This document shows, one piece after another, positions 6,573 to 10,944 of a stretch of DNA of 10,944 nucleotides. The notes under the pieces are model-generated. The model ran no database searches and was not told where the DNA came from. It saw only the letters and a list, made by a program, of their open reading frames with translations. This DNA comes from Baffinella frigidus. Taxonomy: Eukaryota; Cryptophyceae; Cryptomonadales; Baffinellaceae. How positions within the stretch are numbered: position 1 is the first letter of the stretch; every line of letters begins with the position of its first letter. Location of the stretch: the NCBI GenBank assembly GCA_026770585.1, contig MU646395.1:241723-252666 (forward strand). Direction: 5' to 3'. The position numbers and the translations under genes were made by a program.

Positions 6573-7137
6573 CTGGTAGACGGCCGCGATGTTCTTCTGC
6601 TCCGATTCAGGCAGAGCCGCGTACTTATCCACTGCTTTAGGCAAGGCTTTAGGGTAGGAGGGGGAGCGCCGCACAGTCACAAAACCGCTCCGGTGGGGCG
6701 AGGAGAAGCTGGCAGGTGCAGACCGCTGGATGGGGGGGATTTTTTTTGGGGGGGGGCCTGCTGCCCCCCCAAGAATCTCCAGCCGTGTGTCTCGCTGGTG
6801 GGCAGAGGAACGAACCTAGAGGATCGAAAATTCGATCGATCCACATCTTCCCGTCCTCGTCCCCGTCCCCCCCAGGCCCACCTTTCGTCGCCAAGGCGCG
6901 CACCCCGCCCCGCCCGAGCTTGGTTATTGTTGTTGGTAGATGGTCAGCAGCTCGCAGCAGCCCCCTCCCGCCGGGTGCTACCCGCCGTGTGCATGCCAGC
7001 TGCGGGGATTGAAGCCCCGAGGTAGCGAGACCCCCCTGAAACGAAGGCACGAACGCAGCGTGCGCCGCCGGCGATGAGGCGATCGCGAGGAGAGGGAGTA
7101 GCAACGAAGAGCACATGCGGCTTGCGCATGATTGCAT
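6573..7137 (-). CDS. Putative plastid-targeted protein, unknown function, two or more exons
   Basis: The proposed start is the ATG at 7137-7135 (an alternative ATG is at 7116). The N-terminus is a clear signal peptide: MCSSLLLPLLAIASSPAAHA with an AHA cleavage site, followed directly by AFVPSF. A phenylalanine at this place is the hallmark of bipartite presequences for complex red plastids. An Arg/Ser-rich transit-like stretch follows to about residue 85 (RALATKGG), then an acidic linker and the likely mature start, KMWIDRIFDPL. A GT donor lies at 6815-6814 in phase 1. Acceptors at 6632 (CAG) or 6647 (AAG) restore frame into VDKYAALPESEQKNIAAVYQ. That exon can end at a CAG/GTGCCG donor at 6573, or read on to a stop at 6498 through repeat-like DNA. 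No domain is recognised. Its 3' end is probably unfinished here. Confidence 0.5.
6750..6770. repeat. G7/C7 hairpin inside predicted intron
   Basis: Seven G residues, a CCTGCTG spacer and seven C residues can form a very stable hairpin. It lies inside the predicted intron of the minus-strand plastid-targeted gene, next to G7 (6732-6738) and T8 runs. It may affect splicing or be a source of sequencing error. Confidence 0.7.
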
Positions 7138-7158
7138 CGCGCTCCGTCCTTGGCACAA

Positions 7159-7347
7159 ACTTTCGGCACCCGGTCCACACGGGTGTTGTCAACTTGGAGA
7201 AAACTCGATTTGGTTTGACGGGAAAAGTCAATTAGAATGTTCTAGAATGTTCGCTGACTTCTCTATCGGCAACGGTTAACGGATAAGATATCTGCGTGAC
7301 AAAAAACTACGTTTTAAAATCGCGGACGGGGACCGGGGAAAACAACA
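7159..7347. promoter_or_regulatory. Divergent intergenic promoter region
   Basis: About 190-210 bases separate the start codons of the minus-strand plastid-targeted gene and the plus-strand acidic-protein gene. This stretch is free of the palindromes and heptamers that fill the rest of the window. It holds the heat-shock element at 7234-7253 roughly midway. There is no convincing TATA box; GATAAGATATC at 7282-7292 is the only AT-rich candidate on the plus side. Confidence 0.5.
7234..7253. promoter_or_regulatory. Perfect four-unit heat-shock element
   Basis: GAA at 7235, TTC at 7240, GAA at 7245 and TTC at 7250 alternate at exact 5-bp spacing. This is the canonical array of inverted nGAAn units bound by trimeric HSF, and three units are normally enough. 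It lies about 95 bases upstream of the plus-strand ATG and about 100 bases from the minus-strand start, so it could serve both genes. Confidence 0.75.
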
Positions 7348-8203
7348 ATGGAGGATGCTATGCTTATTGCAGCGGAAAGGTCTCAATACGAACCCCGGGC
7401 GCTTCCCAGGGCGCCGATGCAGCCCTTGCAGCAGGAGCCGCAGGTTGCTCGTCAAGAGGAGTGGCCTCAAGCAACGGAGTTGGAACTCCCTGCAGACTCC
7501 CCCCTTCCACTCTCCGTCACCACCAACACCGAGAACGACTGGGAAATTATCGAGGATTCGTTCAATGAGAAGGTGGCGCCCGCCCGCCCCCCTTCCTCCC
7601 CGTTCTCCATCCACCCACCCACTTCTTTTCAGGAGGGAGCTGTTTGAACCGCGAAGAGGGGCAGCCCAACGTGAAGCGCCGTGTGTCCTCTCAACCGCGG
7701 GAGAGGGCCCTTCCACGCAGAAGGATTGCTGCGCCACACTCTCACATGTTGGTGGCGTCCATCTCGGAACACTGCAACCCCAAACCCCAATCCCTAAACT
7801 TTTTTCTCCACCGCGGAACTTTCCCGCGAAAGTTCCGGGACCCCATAGGATTTTCATGATGTGGAGGTAGAAGGGGGGGGAAGGGAATTCTGCGCGAGCG
7901 GAGCTGACTGGTCACGGGGGGGGGGGTTAGATGAAGAAGACGTTGCAGCTGGTGATGCTCTGCGCGCCCGTGCTTTTCCTCTGACAGGAGTGGTCAGCAG
8001 AGCTGACAGGAGCTGGTCATGATCTGAAACTTCGCCCGCCCCCCCCTCTGAGCGCCCGTGCGTGGCAGGCGAAGGAGACGTTGCAGCTGGTCCTGCTCTG
8101 CGCGCCCGTGCTTTTCCTCTACGGCCTTGTCTTCTCCGAGCTCGGGTGCGTTCCTCCCCTTGCTTGCAAACCACCCTGGAGGCACCCCAGGGGCAAATCT
8201 TAA
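7348..8203 (+). CDS. Small acidic protein with predicted C-terminal transmembrane helix (spliced)
   Basis: The ATG at 7348 has a strong context (AACAACAATGG). Exon 1 (7348-7572) encodes 75 residues rich in Glu, Gln and Pro, ending NDWEIIEDSFNEK. The DWEII segment matches the loose W-x-x-I/L/V pattern of Atg8-interacting motifs, but a motif this short is weak evidence. The donor AAG/GTGGCG is at 7573 in phase 0. A phase-0 acceptor (GTGGCAG, 8062-8068) joins an exon at 8069-8203 with AKETLQLVLLCAPVLFLYGL, giving an 18-22 residue hydrophobic helix at about residues 80-97 and a stop at 8201-8203: 119 residues in all. Alternatives are no splicing or a proximal acceptor at 7632 (both stop at 7647), use of the duplicate exon at 7931, or further splicing at a GTGCGT donor at 8146. 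No family is recognised. Confidence 0.45.
7633..7930. other. Probable intron of the plus-strand gene
   Basis: This stretch is open in other frames, including one with LNREEGQPNVKRRVSSQP, but exon 1 cannot enter that frame through any visible acceptor. It contains remnants of CCCCAAA heptamers (about 7778-7795) and a 10-bp stem hairpin at 7814-7837. Most likely it is intronic. A separate minor exon cannot be excluded. Confidence 0.35.
7814..7837. repeat. 10-bp stem hairpin
   Basis: CGGAACTTTC and GAAAGTTCCG form a perfect stem around CCGC. It lies in the predicted intron of the plus-strand gene. Confidence 0.85.
7931..7984 (+). pseudogene. Duplicate of the transmembrane exon (alternative or dead exon)
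   Basis: 7931-7982 matches 8069-8120 at about 47 of 52 bases. It follows a GGTTAG acceptor in the same phase 0 and encodes MKKTLQLVMLCAPVLFL, then TGA. The upstream GAGCTGAC...GGTCA stretch is also similar in the two copies, so the duplication, offset by 138 bases, includes intron sequence. If spliced to exon 1 it would give a 92-residue protein ending inside the hydrophobic segment. It may be an alternative last exon or a decayed copy. Confidence 0.5.
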
Positions 8204-8297
8204 GCCAATCCAAGAGATCGGGGTGATCCAGATCGGGTAATCGCCCAGGAGGTACACCTCACAGGTGCACCAGCCATCTATTCAACCCCTAGGCAAT

Positions 8298-8316
8298 CCG
8301 TAGGGATTCCCTACGG
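8298..8316. repeat. CCGTAGGGA palindrome and CCTACGG cluster
   Basis: CCGTAGGGA and TCCCTACGG form a 9-bp stem around a single T, followed by CCCTACGGTAGG. It belongs to the dispersed CCTACCGTAGG/CCTAGG family found near 1915, 2500, 2705, 3625, 4755 and 9590. Confidence 0.7.
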
Positions 8317-8418
8317 CCCTACGGTAGGACCGAACAAATCTTTCAAACACCCGGATCCTGTCAACTTCGGGTGTCTGGTCGAAGAGCTTCCGGTCTTGTC
8401 AGAGGAACCCACCTGTCG

Positions 8419-8446
8419 AAAGTTGATTTTTGGATTGTCAACTTTT
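8419..8446. repeat. Short hairpin, AAAGTTGA/TCAACTTT
   Basis: AAAGTTGA and TCAACTTT pair across a short T-rich loop. Related AAAGTTGAC sequence occurs near 4378 and 8910. It is a minor member of the foldback population. Confidence 0.55.
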
Positions 8447-8479
8447 GGCGCCATTTCTCTTCTGAACGTCTCTCTTGCC

Positions 8480-8635
8480 TAGCTCTCCCTGAGCAAAACT
8501 GGGCTCGCCATGCAACACATTTGGAGCAGCAACTCCAGTACAAAAGGGCAGCAAAAAGTTTACTCAGGCAGAGCTAGACTGCGTCAGGGAATAATTTTTG
8601 CTGCCCTTTACTCAGGCAGAGCTAGACTGCGTCAG
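8480..8635. repeat. Foldback carrying direct repeats of AGGCAGAGCTAG
   Basis: 8543-8557 and 8595-8609 form a perfect 15-bp stem (AAAGGGCAGCAAAAA). The loop and right flank carry a 29-base direct repeat, 8559-8587 and 8607-8635, containing CTCAGGCAGAGCTAGACTGC. An inverted relative, TAGCTCTCCCTGAG, lies at 8480-8493 and another (TAGCTCTGCC) at about 8662. Confidence 0.75.
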
Positions 8636-8674
8636 AGATCTCGCCGCTGTTTCGCAATCCCTAGCTCTGCCTCA

Positions 8675-8880
8675 CCACGCCAGGTCGTAAGTGGAAATTT
8701 TAAACGCAACGTTTCGCGCTAAAAAAATTAACGTACCTTATCCTGGTACAGATCATTATCATCCTGGCGGCAAAGGGATCCAATCCCCTATAATTTTGGC
8801 GTGTTTCCCCCATGAGAATCAACTTTACCCGAAGATGGTGTAGTGAAATGAAATTTCCACTTATGTATGACCTGGCGTGG
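8675..8880. repeat. 206-bp foldback with CCACGCCAGGTC ends
   Basis: The left arm 8675-8700 (CCACGCCAGGTC, AAGTGGAAATTT) and right arm 8851-8880 (AAATTTCCACTT, GACCTGGCGTGG) pair with a short insertion on the right. The 150-base interior holds CTTATCCTGGTAC at about 8738, the same end motif as the foldbacks near 4160, and GTGTTTCCCCCATGAGAATC, which recurs near 10205. It resembles a MITE in size. Confidence 0.7.
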
Positions 8881-8934
8881 CTCGGGTTGGCTGGTCGTTT
8901 TCCCGCCAAAGGTTGACGGGTTTGTAGAGCGCTG

Positions 8935-9100
8935 TGCAGAGAAGTTGGCCACGGGAAATAATGGAAAATTGAGAAATTGGAGCCATTTTGACAACTTTTG
9001 AGAAATTCAGTACCATGAATTTCTCAAAAGTGGACAAAATGGCTCCAATTTCCCCATTTCCCCATTTTCCGGGAGGCCAACTTCTCGGCACAGCGCTCTA
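8935..9100. mobile_element. Family B foldback element, copy B2
   Basis: It has the same arms and loop as copy B1 at 2084-2259, with only scattered differences (for example GCCACGGGAAATAATGG for GCCACCGGAAATAATGG) and a length of 166 bases. Immediate flanks differ from B1, which supports independent insertion. The outer palindromic extension of B1 is missing or very weak here. No coding capacity. Confidence 0.8.
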
Positions 9101-9151
9101 CCACACAACCGGATAATCACCTTCCGGTCTCCTCAATTTGATTAGACCAGA

Positions 9152-9195
9152 TTAACCCAGGCAGAGCTAAGAATATTAAACCAGGCAGAGCTAGG
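9152..9195. repeat. Paired CCAGGCAGAGCTA motifs
   Basis: ATTAACCCAGGCAGAGCTA and ATTAAACCAGGCAGAGCTA follow each other about 25 bases apart, directly before the telomere-like tract. They are the same motif as in the 8480-8635 foldback. Confidence 0.75.
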
Positions 9196-9198
9196 CAA

Positions 9199-9337
9199 AC
9201 CCTAAACCTGAAACCCTAAACCCTCAATCCCAAACCCTACACCCTACACCCTACACCCTAAACCCTAAACCCTAAACCCTTAACCCTAAACCCTAAACCC
9301 TAAACCCTAAACCCTAAACCCTAAAACCTAAACTTTA
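9199..9337. repeat. CCCTAAA telomere-like array
   Basis: It is degenerate at the left, passes through CCCTACA units (about 9235-9260) and becomes nearly pure CCCTAAA to 9330. The C-rich strand is plus. Both the GGGTGTA and TTTAGGG heptamer types appear in one tract, showing that the drifted variants derive from a telomere-type repeat. Confidence 0.9.
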
Positions 9338-9478
9338 AGCCTGTGAATGTATCTGCAATAATAAAGAAGAAGAAGAGCAGGCTTTTCCGTTTGCTGATTT
9401 CCCGGTTTGCCGGTTTTACAAGTCCCTCTATCGTTTTAAAAGCCGTACCAGGAACAGGATGATCACAGTATTAGTAAT

Positions 9479-9526
9479 GTAAAATGGACGCGCCTGGTCT
9501 ACCGGTACCAGGCGCGTCCATTTTAC
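9479..9526. repeat. Perfect 20-bp stem hairpin
   Basis: 9479-9498 and 9507-9526 are exact reverse complements (GTAAAATGGACGCGCCTGGT) around an 8-base loop, CTACCGGT. Just outside lies TATTAGTAATGTAAAA, which resembles the family A loop. Perfect arms suggest recent origin or ongoing correction. Confidence 0.9.
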
Positions 9527-9542
9527 GAAAAGGTTTTTCGAA

Positions 9543-9732
9543 CCGATGGTGTTCAAGTCCCTCCGGTTCGATGGTGTTCAAGTCCCTCCCGTAGGGTGCT
9601 ACGGCAGCGTGTTACGGAATGGGGGGAAGGGAGGAGGCGCCGGAATGGGGGGAAGGGAGGAGGCTCCCGTAGGGTGCTACGGCAGCGTGTTACGGAATAA
9701 CACCCTACCAACACGGCAGCGTGTTACGGAAT
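9543..9732. repeat. Nested short tandem duplications
   Basis: CGATGGTGTTCAAGTCCCTCC occurs at 9544 and 9569 (period 25). GGAATGGGGGGAAGGGAGG occurs at 9616 and 9642 (period 26). A 34-base block with GTAGGGTGCTACGGCAGCGT occurs at 9587-9620 and 9665-9698 (period 78), with a partial third copy at 9711-9732. The open frame crossing this region is a by-product of the repeats. Confidence 0.85.
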
Positions 9733-9839
9733 GCCGCAACTAGTTTGATACAAAAAACGGTCGTCCACTCGAGAATGCTGGAGGATCCTATTCACATGTG
9801 TTCAAGTTCCTCTCGGATGCAAACTACTAGGCCCAGATC

Positions 9840-9978
9840 TAATCCCGTCGAGTACTCAAGTTGATTACGATCTGGCAACGAAAGTTACTACACAACTGGT
9901 CCATACAAGTAATAGTAAAAACAATTGTGTAGTAATTTTCGTTGCCAGATCGTATTCAACTTGAATAATCGTCCGGAT
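9840..9978. repeat. Family A foldback, copy A5
   Basis: The core GGCAACGAAAGTTACTACACAA (9874-9893 region) pairs with TTGTGTAGTAATTTTCGTTGCC ending at about 9946, around a loop with CAAGTAATAGTAAAAA. The outer arms CAAGTTGATTACGATCT and AGATCGTATTCAACTTG continue the stem to about 9857 and 9962, and weaker pairing to 9840 and 9978. These outer arms are unlike those of A3 and A4. Confidence 0.85.
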
Positions 9979-9984
9979 GCGATC

Positions 9985-10110
9985 GCGATAATTGGATCAG
10001 TTCCCTAATTGGTATTTTTCGTTTAATTAGAAGACCTAATTGAATTTACTATGCCTTCACTAATTTCTCCTATGCAACCTCCTATTGAAAGGAAACTGAT
10101 TCAGTTATCG
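9985..10110. repeat. Foldback X of a diverged pair
   Basis: The outer arms CGATAATTGGATCAGTTCCC and GGAAACTGATTCAGTTATCG pair with about five mismatches. The AT-rich interior (TTTAATTAG, TATGCC, CTAATTTCTCCTA) aligns with that of foldback Y at 10295-10419, and both are followed by TGGAATAGGT. The outer arms of X and Y are different sequences. Confidence 0.6.
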
Positions 10111-10294
10111 TTCGAGATGGAATAGGTGCGGAGCGACGGTGTCACAATGCAGCCACCGTTGTCCTTTTCGTCCGGATTTTCTGGCGAGGTTTACTGACTG
10201 CTGGCGTGTTTCCCGTGTGAGAATCAACTTTGGACTGATTCCCGAAGTCGCCGGTGTCTGCTAAGTGGCTCTCGTGATGGCCCCCTCAATATTT

Positions 10295-10419
10295 CACCCA
10301 GGATTGTTGGGCGGGGTAATTGATTTAATTAGGATTCAGAAGTAAAACAACATATGCCATAGTAATTTCTCCTAAGATTTATCCTACGAAACAAAGAAAA
10401 TGGCTCAAAATCCTGGGTG
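10295..10419. repeat. Foldback Y of a diverged pair
   Basis: CACCCAGGATT at 10295-10305 and AATCCTGGGTG at 10409-10419 are perfect inverted repeats, bounding an interior homologous to foldback X (TTTAATTAGGATTC, TATGCCATAGTAATTTCTCC). The arms do not resemble those of X although the interior and the right flank do. Confidence 0.65.
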
Positions 10420-10495
10420 GAATAGGTACGGAGCGACGGTCTTCAAGTTCCTCTCGGATGCAAACTACTGGGCTCAGATTGCCGGAGGGGTGCTG

Positions 10496-10944
10496 AACCC
10501 TAAACCCTAAACCCTAAACCTTCCCTAAACCCTAAACATTAAACCTTAAACCCTAAACCCCGAACCCTAAACCCTAAACCCCGAACCCTAAACCCTAAGC
10601 CCTAAACCCTAAACCCTAAACCCTAAACCCTAAACCCTAAACCCGAAACCCTAAGACCTAAACCCTAACCCCTGAACCCTAGACCCTAAACCCTAAACCC
10701 TAAACCCAAACCTTAAACCCTAAACCCGAACCCTAAACCCTAAACCCCAAACCCTAAACCCTAAATCCTAAACCCTTAACCCTTAACCCTTAACCCTAAA
10801 CCCTAAACCTTAAACCCTAAACCCCACACCTTAAACCTTAAACTCCGAACCCTAAGCCCTAAATCCTAAACCCTAAACCCTAAACCCTAAACCCTAAACC
10901 CCAAACCCTAAGACCTGAACCCTAAACCTTAACCCCTGAACCCT
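10496..10944. repeat. CCCTAAA telomere-like array to window end
   Basis: About sixty CCCTAAA heptamers, with CCTTAAA, CCCCGAA, CCCTTAA and CCCAAAC variants, run to the edge. The C-rich strand is plus. A right-hand chromosome end would show the G-rich strand on plus, so this is not a terminal telomere in this orientation. Its degeneracy also argues for an interstitial tract. Confidence 0.9.

Larger units (their letters stand above)
9799..10468. repeat. Dispersed direct repeats flanking foldbacks
   Basis: TTCAAGTTCCTCTCGGATGC plus following bases occurs at about 9799-9827 and 10441-10469. TGGAATAGGT and CGGAGCGACGGT occur together at 10119-10140 and 10419-10440. The two sets define a roughly 300-base unit, present twice in diverged form, whose interior holds the foldbacks at 9840-9978, 9985-10110 and 10295-10419. 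No gene is seen. Confidence 0.6.

Noticed and set aside
6543-7025. Plus-strand frames opposite the plastid-targeted gene
   Set aside because: Shadow frames; the minus strand has the signal peptide, splice sites and biased composition.
7276-7857. 193-codon minus-strand frame opposite the acidic-protein gene
   Set aside because: Arg/Cys/Leu-rich composition of an antisense frame; the plus strand has the better start context and plausible splice sites.
7854-8213. Minus-strand frame with repeated KARARRA blocks
   Set aside because: Antisense of the duplicated hydrophobic exon; the repeat is explained by that duplication.
9543-9600. tRNA B-box-like GGTTCGATGG and GTTCAAGTCCC
   Set aside because: No cloverleaf can be drawn around it; the sequence belongs to a 25-base tandem duplication.
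10496-10944. Chromosome-end telomere
   Set aside because: Orientation is wrong for a right-hand end and the units are degenerate.

Overview
The window looks like nuclear DNA of a eukaryotic alga, not a bacterial or organellar segment. Three things point that way: plant/algal-type seven-base telomere-like tracts (TTTAGGG/CCCTAAA and drifted variants), introns with GT..AG borders, and a minus-strand presequence with a signal peptide followed by an AFVPS sequence just after an AxA cleavage site. That arrangement is typical of proteins imported into red-algal-derived complex plastids. A cryptophyte fits best with the TTTAGGG-type repeats; a chromerid or dinoflagellate cannot be excluded, and no species is claimed.

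Layout. 1-83 is pure poly-G, probably an assembly end. 84-640 holds short direct and inverted repeats. 652-1240 has two heptamer tracts around a foldback. 1328-1807 is a GC-rich stretch that may be an exon with polyserine. 1911-3870 is a chain of related 200-400 bp units; some contain a heptamer tract at a fixed internal position, and two are interrupted by large hairpin elements. 3900-4700 is packed with foldbacks. 4829-5205 is a TTTAGGG tract bracketed by an inverted repeat. 5500-6500 is a dense field of nested palindromes. 6573-8203 is the only convincing gene region. 8290-10490 returns to foldbacks, short tandem duplications and telomere-like DNA, and the window ends inside a CCCTAAA array (10496-10944).

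Genes. Two genes diverge from a short intergenic region that contains a perfect four-unit heat-shock element (7234-7253). The minus-strand gene encodes a putative plastid-targeted protein of unknown function. The plus-strand gene encodes a small acidic protein that, after splicing, would carry a C-terminal transmembrane helix; the exon for that helix is present twice. The shared promoter suggests joint induction by heat or proteotoxic stress, but this is inference.

The strongest unexplained signal is structural. Several foldbacks share a nearly identical core (arms plus loop) but have different outer arms that are still self-complementary. The same pattern recurs in an unrelated pair near 10 kb. 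This implies either insertion at palindrome centres or a mechanism that rewrites one arm from the other.
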